From Holophagae bacterium (GTDB taxonomy: Bacteria > Acidobacteriota > Holophagae > Acanthopleuribacterales > Acanthopleuribacteraceae), in assembly GCA_029263455.1 (NCBI GenBank), contig JAJCXM010000008.1, positions 558,001-622,000 of the forward strand: a stretch of DNA of 64,000 bases, written 5' to 3'. Below the pieces are notes generated by a model, which saw only the letters and a program-made list of their open reading frames with translations, made no database searches and was not told the DNA's origin. Shown piece after piece: positions 8,868 through 18,100 of this stretch; position 1 is the first letter of the stretch, and each line of letters starts with the position of its first letter. The position numbers and the translations under genes were made by a program.

Positions 8868-9668
8868 TTAGTCCGATGTTTGAACTGGCGTTTCCGTTTG
8901 TGGGGTAGGGCGGGTTACCTTGCGCAATAGAGCTCGACCATACATGGCGACCAGGTAATAAAGTGCCACGGCTGTCATGTAAATGATGAAATGAAACAGG
9001 ATCAACGCATGGAAGAAGGCGAAGACGGTGAAATTTGTGGACTTATTTTGATATTTGCGAAACCAAAATTGATCAAATGTGTCGAATTTGAGTGCCGAGA
9101 TCATCGACAAACTTAATATGACAAGAAAAACCACGCTGACTGGAAAGGCGTTTTCGAAAGCGAACATGCTCTCGATTCGATCGCTATTGAAAAATTGCTG
9201 ACCAGCAAACCAACGCTCTAACGGCACCCAAATGGCGATTACCACAGCGGCTGCAGGGACCGGCATGCCGGTAAAAAATGACTTTCCGTAGATCGAGGCG
9301 GTTATGTTGAAGCGAGCCAAGCGGATTGCTCCGCATAAGAGGAACATGATTGGAAGCAGGACAAATAGCTGATCAACTTGCTGGTCATGAATGAAATATC
9401 GGTAATAGATAACCGCAGGAGCAACGCCAAAGGCTACTAAATCTGACATTGAGTCGTACTGAATACCAAACTCACTAGCTGTATTTGTGAGTCGGGCAAC
9501 TTTACCGTCCAATCCATCTAGTATCGAAGCCACCAGAACCAAATAACTGGAAATCCATAAGCGATCATCAAGCGCAAACAAAATCGCAGCGAAACCGCTG
9601 ATCATTGAAAAACTTGTGATCAAACTCGGGAAAATGATTTTGACGTTTCGACGCGGGCGCTTTACCAT
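8868..9668 (-). CDS. pssA: CDP-diacylglycerol--serine O-phosphatidyltransferase
   Basis: An integral membrane enzyme condensing CDP-diacylglycerol with serine to make phosphatidylserine, the precursor of phosphatidylethanolamine. The CDP-alcohol phosphotransferase motif is complete: DGLDGKVAR at residues 51-59, then FGIQYDSMSD with the metal- and CDP-binding aspartates. The N-terminal LITSFSMISGFAAI is typical of PssA type I, and about seven hydrophobic segments follow. ATG at 9668 has AGGAG five bases upstream, better than the TTG at 9689. The C-terminus ends in a basic/Thr-rich tail. Divergent from argS. Confidence 0.92.
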   Translation of the reverse strand: MVKRPRRNVKIIFPSLITSFSMISGFAAILFALDDRLWISSYLVLVASILDGLDGKVARLTNTASEFGIQYDSMSDLVAFGVAPAVIYYRYFIHDQQVDQLFVLLPIMFLLCGAIRLARFNITASIYGKSFFTGMPVPAAAVVIAIWVPLERWFAGQQFFNSDRIESMFAFENAFPVSVVFLVILSLSMISALKFDTFDQFWFRKYQNKSTNFTVFAFFHALILFHFIIYMTAVALYYLVAMYGRALLRKVTRPTPQTETPVQTSD

Positions 9669-9809
9669 TTCGACTCCTATTGCAATCAAGTGCCATCTTA
9701 GCGCGGAACGTAGCCCACTGTCATGCTCCGCTGCATGACTGGACGAGAACCTGTGGTTTTGCTACATTCTTGCGTTCGGTCTAGCAGCTGCATGACATAA
9801 GGAGTCCGT

Positions 9810-11933
9810 ATGCAATACGATCACGAATTTGGCGATTTGCTTCATCAAGCCCTAGTCAAATTGCAGCATGCGGATGCGTTGTCTTTGGACGATGTGCGCA
9901 TGACCATTGAAGAACCCAAAGACGCATCACTTGGTGATCTCGCTTTTCCTTGCTTTCGCTTAGCACGTGTTTTTCGCAAGGCGCCTCAGGCGATTGCGGA
10001 AAATCTGGTTGGGGTAATAAGTGATTTAATGGTTGATCACTCTCTTTTTGAACGGATTCAGGCTGTCGGTCCCTATATTAATGTGAATATTAATAAATCA
10101 AATCTTGCCGCATCGTTGATTCCCACTATTTTGGACGGAAGTCTTTTGGCACCCATACCGTCGCAAAACGTTCGGGTTATGATTGAGTATTCTCAACCCA
10201 ATACACACAAGGCATTTCACGTCGGACATACCCGCAATGCAGCATTAGGTGACGCGTTGATACGGATCCACCGTTGGTGCGGCTTCGACGTTGTCGCCGC
10301 TAATTACATAGGCGATGTTGGCGCCCATATTGCCAAATGCTTGTGGTATCTGGAAACACAATATCAAGGCCCTATTCCGGCTAGCCACCGTGGAGAGTTC
10401 CTTGGAGATATGTATACAAAGGCGATCGAGCTCTTGGACTTCTCGCTGCTTAGCGATTGTCCCATGCTCAAGGTATTTTCCGCCACCGTGACCAGCAAGA
10501 CACAGCATCCAATCCGTGAAGATTGGTGTGTGGTCAAAGTGCGGTTTGGGCAACAGAATAAACAAGTCGTGTGCGCCGGATCTGGTTTTGAAGTAGGGTA
10601 CGTGGTTGCTTACGCCAGCGTCGGAGCACGAGTTGGTTCGCGACGAATGGCCATGGTTGATAAAGAAGGTGTGCAAAGCGAAGGTATGATCTTGAGCTTT
10701 GCCGAAATGGGCATTTCCGAAGACCGCCAGGCAATTTATTGTTTTGACAAAAATACCCAAGATGGCGTTGCTGTTGCCGATCTATTTGCGATTCAGGGCG
10801 CGGTGCCAGATGGCGAGTCGGTTTCCGGAATAATGACCCAACGCCTCGATGGCGTATCGCATACGCTTAAGAAACTCGAGTCAGGAGACCCAAAAACACA
10901 CAAACTCTGGGAAGAAACACGTGAGTGGTCTATGGCAGAGTTTCATGCAATTTATGCCTGGCTGGATTGTCAGTTCGATCACTTTTTTTATGAATCCGAT
11001 GTGGGTGACGAAGGCAAAAAGATCGTGCAAGAGTACTTGGAGAAAGGCGTGTTTGTTCACTCTCAAGGGGCCGTTGGTGCGGATTTGGAGCGCTTTGGGT
11101 TGCCATTTCTGTTGCTACGCAAATCGGATGGGACTGGCTTATATGCGACTAAAGATTTAGCGCTGGCTCGCCGCAAATTTGATGATTTTCATGTTGATGA
11201 GTCCATTTATGTGGTCGACGCGTCTCAATCTCTTCATTTTCAACAGGTCTTTAAGACACTTGAGTTGATGGGCTTTGAAAAAGCTAAGTTGTGTTATCAC
11301 TTGGCTTATGGCCTGGTCGTTCTACCTGATGGCAAAATGAGCTCGCGAAAAGGCAACGTCATTCTTTTCTCGCAGTTAAAGGCGAAATTGGACCAAGAGA
11401 TTCGCAATGACTTCTTAAACAAGTACGTTGATGATTGGTCAAGTGAGGAAATCGAGGCCGCTTCTCGTGCCATCTCAATCGCTACCGTTAAATACGGAAT
11501 GTTAAGCCAAGACCACGGTAAAAACATCGTGTTTGACCTTAAGGAATGGACATCACAATCCGGCAACACGGGTCCTTATCTGATGTATGCATATGCCAGA
11601 ACACAATCCATAGCGCGGAAATTGAATGAACACGACGTTGCTGCGGTTGATTTTTCATTGCTGACCCATGAATCCGAGGGTGCTCTTATCCATCATCTGG
11701 CCAAGTTTAATGACACGGTTGAGTTGGCTAGGAAAGAACATAAACCGCGAGAAATATGCGCTTATTTGTATGACTTGGCTAGAGCCTTCAGTCGCATGTT
11801 CGACCATTGCTCTGTCTTACATGCTGAAACATCAAGCTTACGAACAACACGCGCTCAACTGGTCGCCGCGACTGGCGAAGTCCTCAAAACCGGTTTGGGC
11901 CTGCTGGGCATTTCAACCCTCGACCGCATGTAA
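9810..11933 (+). CDS. argS: Arginyl-tRNA synthetase with an inserted PheT/EMAP-like tRNA-binding domain
   Basis: A class I synthetase charging tRNA-Arg. The N-terminal Add-1 domain spans residues 1-95, followed by the signature HVGH (137-140), NYIGDVGAH, GLYATKDLALARRKF, the KMSSRK loop (509-514) and a C-terminal DALR anticodon-binding helical domain from about residue 590. At 707 residues it is some 130 longer than the family norm. The excess sits between the post-HVGH helices and KLESGDPKTHKLW: residues about 218-335 contain TQHP, VVKVRFG, QVVCAGSG, VGYVVAYASVGARV and VQSEGMILSFAEMGIS, the pattern of the tRNA-binding OB fold at the N-terminus of PheRS beta. The reading frame is intact. AAGGAG precedes the ATG by 5 nt. 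Confidence 0.95.
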   Translation: MQYDHEFGDLLHQALVKLQHADALSLDDVRMTIEEPKDASLGDLAFPCFRLARVFRKAPQAIAENLVGVISDLMVDHSLFERIQAVGPYINVNINKSNLAASLIPTILDGSLLAPIPSQNVRVMIEYSQPNTHKAFHVGHTRNAALGDALIRIHRWCGFDVVAANYIGDVGAHIAKCLWYLETQYQGPIPASHRGEFLGDMYTKAIELLDFSLLSDCPMLKVFSATVTSKTQHPIREDWCVVKVRFGQQNKQVVCAGSGFEVGYVVAYASVGARVGSRRMAMVDKEGVQSEGMILSFAEMGISEDRQAIYCFDKNTQDGVAVADLFAIQGAVPDGESVSGIMTQRLDGVSHTLKKLESGDPKTHKLWEETREWSMAEFHAIYAWLDCQFDHFFYESDVGDEGKKIVQEYLEKGVFVHSQGAVGADLERFGLPFLLLRKSDGTGLYATKDLALARRKFDDFHVDESIYVVDASQSLHFQQVFKTLELMGFEKAKLCYHLAYGLVVLPDGKMSSRKGNVILFSQLKAKLDQEIRNDFLNKYVDDWSSEEIEAASRAISIATVKYGMLSQDHGKNIVFDLKEWTSQSGNTGPYLMYAYARTQSIARKLNEHDVAAVDFSLLTHESEGALIHHLAKFNDTVELARKEHKPREICAYLYDLARAFSRMFDHCSVLHAETSSLRTTRAQLVAATGEVLKTGLGLLGISTLDRM

Positions 11934-11950
11934 GTGCATGTTTTTGCACT
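11933..11950 (+). terminator. Weak hairpin after argS
   Basis: AGTGCA and TGCACT flank a 6-nt U-rich loop immediately at the argS stop codon, followed by AATACGCCTTTTAG. The stem is short and the T tract poor, so this is a tentative terminator. Confidence 0.3.
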
Positions 11951-12031
11951 AATACGCCTTTTAGGTGGGTATTGGGCCCGTGTCTTTAGTCTTTTGATTC
12001 TATAAGTTCTTTGTTTTAAGCATGATACGCT

Positions 12032-12048
12032 TTGGTATTGAATTTGCT
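12032..12048 (+). promoter_or_regulatory. Candidate sigma-54 (-24/-12) promoter for the minor pilin operon
   Basis: The sequence has GG at 12034-12035, exactly ten bases, then GC at 12046-12047 within ATTTGCTG, the invariant spacing of RpoN promoters. The predicted start near 12059 leaves a 15-nt leader that still contains GGAGGTG before the ATG at 12074. The -24 box is only partly consensus (TTGGTA for TTGGCA). A similar element precedes the major pilin. Confidence 0.4.
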
Positions 12049-12073
12049 GTTGAGCAGACGGAGGTGACTGCCC

Positions 12074-12655
12074 ATGAAACGTGCATTTAGCTTAATAGAG
12101 CTGGCCATTGTTTTGCTGCTGATTGCCATTTTGCTCGTAGTTGGCTACAGGCTGTCAACTTCAGTGCTGCGCCAATCTAATCTGACGTCTGAGTTAGTGG
12201 CGCTCAAAGGTGCCATCCAACAGGCGCGTGGCAACGCGATCGCGAATTCGGTACCCGTACGAGTTAGTTTTGTCAACGATACGATTCTGGCCGAGGCTGA
12301 CTTCGATCGTGATGGCTCGTTTGGTGATCGGATAGAGGAGTTAGTGGTTGGTGAAGACGTCGGTGTAGGCGTGGTGTTTAATTACCGCGGTGTAAATCAC
12401 ACGACGGTGGCATCGGGCGATGTCGGTGCGATTTCGCACTGGAGTGGCCATGCAGACGATATAGACGACTTTCCTAATGGAACTTTTATTGTGTCGCCGA
12501 CGGGTTTGATCCGATCGGCAGCGGGGAATCCTATTCAGGGAGCCTATTATTTAATTACGGATGACCAATTTGCTGGTGCCTTATACGTTTCCACTTTAGG
12601 CGACGTGAAAATGGGTATTAAGGAAGCGACCGGGGTTTGGGAGTGGACAGACTAA
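12074..12655 (+). CDS. Type IV pilus minor pilin, GspH/FimT family
   Basis: A 193-residue prepilin. The leader MKRA precedes FSLIELAIVLLLIAILLVVGY: cleavage after Ala4, then N-methylated Phe and Glu5 of the mature chain, as prepilin peptidase requires. Ala in place of the usual Gly at -1 recurs in this window's other pilins. The ALKGAIQQARGNAIANSVPVRV stretch is typical of GspH/FimT. GGAGGTG lies just upstream of the ATG. It is first of five co-directional pilus assembly genes and its TAA overlaps the next ATG (TAATG). These minor pilins prime pilus assembly at the inner membrane. Confidence 0.9.
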   Translation: MKRAFSLIELAIVLLLIAILLVVGYRLSTSVLRQSNLTSELVALKGAIQQARGNAIANSVPVRVSFVNDTILAEADFDRDGSFGDRIEELVVGEDVGVGVVFNYRGVNHTTVASGDVGAISHWSGHADDIDDFPNGTFIVSPTGLIRSAAGNPIQGAYYLITDDQFAGALYVSTLGDVKMGIKEATGVWEWTD

Positions 12656-13131
12656 TGCGAAACCGAGGATTTTCTCTAATCGAAGTAATGATTTCAATGG
12701 CCATTCTATTGGTTGGCTTAGTTGGCTTGGCGGTGGCCTTTCAACGATCCATCGCACAGACGACAAGTTCGCGTAGCGACACGTCGGCGATGTTGATTGC
12801 GCAGTCGATTCTAGACGAACTAGATGGCCACTCATTTCAAGATATTCCCACGATTGTCGATACCATTGGCGACGAATATCAAGCTGACTTTCATGGCAGG
12901 TTCATGTCGGACCCGTCAAGTACTGACTTGTACTTCACGCCAACCGTTGTGGTGACAGAAGCAAACCAGAACCTAATTAGGTTGGAAATCAGGGTTAATT
13001 GGGTTGGCTGGCGAGATGAATTTGACCGTGGTGGGTATGGAAAGGACACGGATGCGACAGCAAACGCGTTCGTTCTGAATGCCACCATTTCTAGAAATTA
13101 CGGCGAACAGGCAATTGGGGCAGGTAGCTGA
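12655..13131 (+). CDS. Type IV pilus minor pilin, PilV-like
   Basis: Starts at the ATG overlapping the preceding stop (TAATG at 12653). A canonical leader MRNRG is followed by FSLIEVMISMAILLVGLVGL, with the Gly-Phe cleavage site and Glu at +5. The 158-residue size and the LIAQSILDEL helix after the transmembrane segment fit PilV/GspI-type minor pilins, which form the tip complex with PilW and PilX. Its TGA overlaps the following ATG, so gspH-like, pilV and pilW are translationally coupled. Confidence 0.87.
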   Translation: MRNRGFSLIEVMISMAILLVGLVGLAVAFQRSIAQTTSSRSDTSAMLIAQSILDELDGHSFQDIPTIVDTIGDEYQADFHGRFMSDPSSTDLYFTPTVVVTEANQNLIRLEIRVNWVGWRDEFDRGGYGKDTDATANAFVLNATISRNYGEQAIGAGS

Positions 13132-14417
13132 TGGAGATTAACGTGAAACAAAAAGCATTCTCTCTACTTGAGGTTCTCTTGGGCCTAGCCTTGTCCTTAA
13201 TCGTTATTGCAGGTGTTGCGGCGCTTTTCTCTGGCATCAATTCCGGCGTGCGTAATTCCGCGCGTAGTTCCGACTTGACGAATAACGTTCGTGGCGTGTT
13301 CCAGATACTTCAACACGATGTATACATGGCAAGCCGAGGTATCGGCGACCTGAACCTGTACCAATTTCATTTCAACAATCCCAACGTCAGCAACGAGAAC
13401 CTCTTTTATGGGTTAGCCAATTTGCACGACGATGACGGCGACTCCGAGCTAGAAGTCCAGTATTTTGACTACGACTTTTCGTCCGGAGCTGGAAACCCAA
13501 CCTTTGCAGTGGACTGGCCCGGGTCAACGGGCGGTGAACTGTGGCCTTCGGATATTCCGGAAGTTAACTTGATGAGCACCATTGACGGCGACCCCGCAAT
13601 AGGATCTATCGCGGTTGGCGATGTCTTCGTTTTTTATCGCTCCAATGCTCTATTTGAACTTGGCATTGAGCAGTTAGTCGAAAACTTGCAAGCTGGCCCT
13701 TATTTCGATGAACGCACGCCAGAAGATGGCGGCTTAGGCAATGGTGGATTTATTGTCCAAGTATCCAGTGTCGAAGCGACTGCCCCCGAGAGCCCTTACA
13801 ATTGTGACGGTGCACCTGGCGGTTACCTCTCAGCGGCGCGTGTTCAATTTGGTGGTCCCAGCTTTTCGAGTGATCTATCGGCGAATCCCGTATTAACAAA
13901 TTACACGGAACCCATTAACGATCAAAAATGCCCGGTTTCCTTCTTCCGCGATGATCTTGCTGCCTCCGGGTGGGTAAGACCTGCCAGTGGACTGTGGCTG
14001 GCTCGCAAAGTGGGCAGTGGCGCGAATTATCATCGCATTACGTATTCCGTACAAAACGAAACCCTGATTCGAACAGAAAATGGTCAACCCGTCATTCTGG
14101 CCTCTAATGTGAAAGAGTTCATAATTGAGGCAGGCATGGATATTCGCCCTTTGCAGGGTGACGACTGGGACGGCGCCGTTTCTGTCTTGGAACCGGATTT
14201 TTGGATTACAAACATGGACACATTGGCTGGCGACCGAGAGCAATCTAGAGCTTATCTGGGCAGACACGCTTTGGCAGTTCGCACCTCGATCACCTTCGAG
14301 TCACTTTTTGATGATCTGACCGATAGCGCAGCCGGTGGAACTGGAAGAACAAAAACACGCACGCTATCGAATCAGTTTCGAATAAAAAATCAACACTTGC
14401 CGTTGCGCAACCGCTAA
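13131..14417 (+). CDS. Type IV pilus minor pilin, PilW-like
   Basis: A 428-residue protein with the prepilin signature KQKAFSLLEVLLGLALSLIVIAG and the ARSSDLTNNVRGVFQILQHDVYMASRG segment typical of PilW/GspJ. ATG at 13131 overlaps the pilV stop; GTG at 13143 is an alternative giving a shorter leader (MKQKA). The large C-terminal globular domain is Asp/Gly-rich and longer than many PilW proteins. It is expected to sit in the pilus-tip priming complex with PilV, PilX and the PilY1-like adhesin encoded downstream. Confidence 0.85.
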   Translation: MEINVKQKAFSLLEVLLGLALSLIVIAGVAALFSGINSGVRNSARSSDLTNNVRGVFQILQHDVYMASRGIGDLNLYQFHFNNPNVSNENLFYGLANLHDDDGDSELEVQYFDYDFSSGAGNPTFAVDWPGSTGGELWPSDIPEVNLMSTIDGDPAIGSIAVGDVFVFYRSNALFELGIEQLVENLQAGPYFDERTPEDGGLGNGGFIVQVSSVEATAPESPYNCDGAPGGYLSAARVQFGGPSFSSDLSANPVLTNYTEPINDQKCPVSFFRDDLAASGWVRPASGLWLARKVGSGANYHRITYSVQNETLIRTENGQPVILASNVKEFIIEAGMDIRPLQGDDWDGAVSVLEPDFWITNMDTLAGDREQSRAYLGRHALAVRTSITFESLFDDLTDSAAGGTGRTKTRTLSNQFRIKNQHLPLRNR

Positions 14418-14430
14418 GAAAGGAGACGAC

Positions 14431-15144
14431 ATGCCTTCACGCTACTACGAACGAGGTGCAACATTAGTTGTCGTCCTCTTATGCCTCTTAATTTTTATGG
14501 TAATGATTATGGGCTTCACCTTTGATGCTCGCTCCCAATCCGTCCTTAATGCGGGCGTCAAGCTTCACAATTATTATCGGGTTTCTGGCGAGCAGGTGCT
14601 TAATGACGTGCGAGCAAACTTAGCCGATTACTGGGTGCAAACGACTACTGCCGGCGGCATTGTTGATAAGGACACGGCAGATAAATGGCGATTTGGTTCG
14701 CTGTTACAAGGTGACTTTAGCTTAGGCGGTGCTCCGTCAGAGTACGGTATCTTATTCTCTGAGGGGTCCTTGCAGCAAAATGCCGGAATCCTAGATTTGG
14801 ACTATAAAGTCTACGTGGCTAACAACGCCGATGACGCATCTTTTTATCTGACAGGTGTACAGCCTGTTGACGGTCTCGACTTAACCATCGACCAGAATTG
14901 GGACACGGATGGCAAAATTGTCATGACCGTGCAAATTTTCCAAAGCGGCGATGCTATGCCCTTGTCCACCGTTTCACATCTGATCGCAGTAAGTGGCTGG
15001 GACTTTATCCAGAGTGCCGGCAACGTGGGCTCTGAAGGCAGTAACTATGAACAAGACAATACCGGGCGCGGCAGCATGGGTCAAAACGATACGCTTGATC
15101 TGTTTGAAGATGTTAATCAAGACATGACCGCGTGGCTACCGTGA
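14431..15144 (+). CDS. PilX-like pilus assembly protein
   Basis: A 237-residue protein with a short basic N-terminus (MPSRYYERGA) and one hydrophobic helix TLVVVLLCLLIFMVMIMGFT, the PilX_N arrangement of GspK-like minor pilins in which Glu5 is absent. The following SVLNAGVKLHNYYRVSGEQVL helix also fits. AAGGAG is found upstream of the ATG. It sits between pilW and the pilY1-like gene, exactly where pilX lies in the Pseudomonas fimU-pilVWXY1E cluster. The rest of the chain is not alignable by eye. Confidence 0.75.
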   Translation: MPSRYYERGATLVVVLLCLLIFMVMIMGFTFDARSQSVLNAGVKLHNYYRVSGEQVLNDVRANLADYWVQTTTAGGIVDKDTADKWRFGSLLQGDFSLGGAPSEYGILFSEGSLQQNAGILDLDYKVYVANNADDASFYLTGVQPVDGLDLTIDQNWDTDGKIVMTVQIFQSGDAMPLSTVSHLIAVSGWDFIQSAGNVGSEGSNYEQDNTGRGSMGQNDTLDLFEDVNQDMTAWLP

Positions 15145-15161
15145 ACAACAAGGAGTTCATC

Positions 15162-18100
15162 ATGAAAAACATTTTAGGCGTAATCACGATTCTACTAGCG
15201 ACTTCTTGTTTGTTGGCCCAGGACGCCACGCCGCGATGCGCAGCTGATTCGGTTAGTTATAACGATGGCGGATTCTCAGATGCTGATTTCGTGGGCGGCG
15301 GACAGGGTCTGCTTTTTGGCGACTCATTGACACCCGACGCTGGCGGAGCCGTAAACACAGAGCAAGTTGTCTTCCCTACAGATCAACCTTTTGTGGTTGA
15401 TTACCTGAGTGAGGGTGCTGGCGCAAACCATCTGCTTGGCTTTTTCTTTTTTGACATTGATACCAACAAGAATGGTTTCCCCGATTTCTACGAAGTTGGG
15501 CCCAATGACGATTTAGATGGGGATGGCCTCATTAACTCCGAGGATGATGACATTGACGGTGACGGCATCTTGAATGCGGCCGATGATGCTAGCGCTGCTG
15601 GCGTTACAATATCTTCAGATCCTGCACTTTTTCGCAATGGCCCCGCCGCTGCAGCTGCGGGCTCTACGCCAGGTGACTATTGGGAGTTTGTACCCAGTAA
15701 CCGCAATGCGGCGCTTGAATTTGAACATCCTGGTGCCTATCTCTATGTCGATGACGACAACAACGGCACGCCTGATGTTATGCAGTACACAACCGGAGGC
15801 AATCGCGTTCCACCTATGGCCTTAAATAAGACCTATTCAGCTCGTCATGCCGTAAAAAATGACAATGATTTTCCTGGCCTGTTGGGTCGCTGGTTCTATT
15901 CAGGGACAGGTGCCGGCGGCGATATCCACTGGACTGGTTCAACTATATTTAAGTTGGCTGACGACGATGGCGGCACGGGTGTGAGGGGCGAGTATACGGC
16001 CGGAGCGCCTTACGGAATCACTGATATTTACGACAGTGCTAACGCTGAACCGGACTACAACATTTACAACACAACCAATCCGGCCTCGACGCTCATTCCA
16101 AACGAAGCCAAATTCACTGATAATCGTGGACGACCGGCATGGCGCTATCGCTGGTACGAAGGCAATGTATCAGGCGGACGCGAATATGTGTTCTTCCTGG
16201 TTGTCTTTTATCCCAGTGGCTCTTCAAACGTTAACGTCTACTACTCAAAATCAGGCTTTAACCAAGACACCTATGACGGACATACGGGCTTAGCGCCAGA
16301 TGGCGATGCCTATGGCGGCAGTAGTTTCACGAATTGGATGCCACGGCATCAAAACGTGGGCGACCACAACCTATTGGCTCAAGATGTTTTTGGCTTGGAT
16401 TGGAATCAAGTGGTTGATACGACACAAGGTACGCCACCGGTAGCCTTTAACGCCGCCAATCAAGACTGGGTTGATAAGTGGGAAAACTACACGACATCAA
16501 GACGTGTGGTTCAGTACCGCTCCCTTTCTAACTGGTTTAACGCCACGCCAGTTGATGCAAATACGATTATCAATGGCCGCTATAACATTGACATGTCGGC
16601 TGAAACCAGCGGCGGTTTGGTTCGTGTAATCAATGGCAACATGGCCCATATGCTGGTGGGCGCACCTGAAGGAGATCCAGAGGCCTGGTTGCTAGGTTGG
16701 GAGGATTTGTTCGGCGGTGGTGACATTGACTATGAAGATGTCGTTTTCTATGTGAAACGTGAAGCATCGGGTATAGCTCAGTCACTTAATGTCGCCAGCT
16801 CACTTGACCAATATGAGGATGTTTCCATCACCTCAATAGAATTCACATACGTAGATAATTTCACGGACGATCTATGGGGCACCGAAGGTACCTATATTAA
16901 TTACGCTTACCGTTTAGCAAGTAACCAAGACTGGATTTATCTACTTGGTGGCGAACATCTCCGAACACCTGACGTTTTTACAACAACACTAGATAACGGC
17001 CAGGTCACAAGACATGTGGTCATTAACCTAGATCAAGAAGGTGCACGTGAGCTTTACTGGAAAGTGGAAATGAAGACGGCCGACACCGACTCCTTCGTTC
17101 CCGAAGTACACGTGGCAGATGTAGGTTTCGAAGCCCTTGTTCACGACATGTTCTTTAACTCCGCTGTCATTGCCAGCTCCAATGTCGACTACTTTGGTGC
17201 CTATGAATCTCCTCGCTTGAGTTGGCGCGAAAGAGGGAAAAATCGCGGCCACGTTTATGGCATGCTTGCCTTTAATCATGGTGTGGTACCTACTACAAAT
17301 AGTTTACCTGGCGGTTTCGATTTTCTGGCTGAGTCTGAAAATGACCCCAGTTCAACCGGTGTTCTGACTTGGGATGCTGGTATTGCTATGCGAGATCAGA
17401 CGAACCGCAGAATCTATGCGTTTACGAATTCTGGCATTGGCGGCATAACCCGTCGTGATTTTGTGCCAATACTGGACTCTGCCGTCATCAATGAAATGGA
17501 ACTTTCATCTGATATTTTGGATGGCAAAATGGTTGACAACTTCCACAATCCCGCATCCAGCACGTTAGAGCCGGTTCAAGCAGCAGCCTGGTTGGTTGCT
17601 TGGGTGCACGGTTTCCACGGAGCTGTTACTGATGGCGTTAATGTCATACCCGGATATCCACGCGAATGGAAATTGGGCGGCATAAGCCGGTCGACGATCG
17701 CCGTAATGCGCGCACCTGGTATTGCCACAACTTGGCTTCAAGGCTCGGCTGTGCCCACCGCAATAAAACAAGACTACTCAGACTGGATCAACGAACCTGC
17801 CCAAAAGACGACGCCGACGCGACTATTAGTGGGTAGTGAAGCAGGTATGATCCATGCCCTTGATGCAGGTCGATGGGTGGGCAGAAAATGCGACCCACTC
17901 CATATATTTGGTGATGGTTGTTATTTGGACTACGGAACGGGCGAAGAAGTCTGGGGTATGGTTCCAAGTAACTTGCTAGAGGATATGAAGTTCAACAAAA
18001 CAGGGCGCCAGTCCGTCACCGCCAAAATTGACACCACACCGATCGTGGGTGTGATCAGAGAAGGCAATGAATGGCGCCGGCTGGCCGTGATCGCTCAAGG

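Noticed and set aside
10245-10760. Minus-strand open frame of 171 codons inside argS
   Set aside because: It is antisense to a continuous ArgRS frame; the unusual region is explained by the OB-fold insertion on the plus strand.
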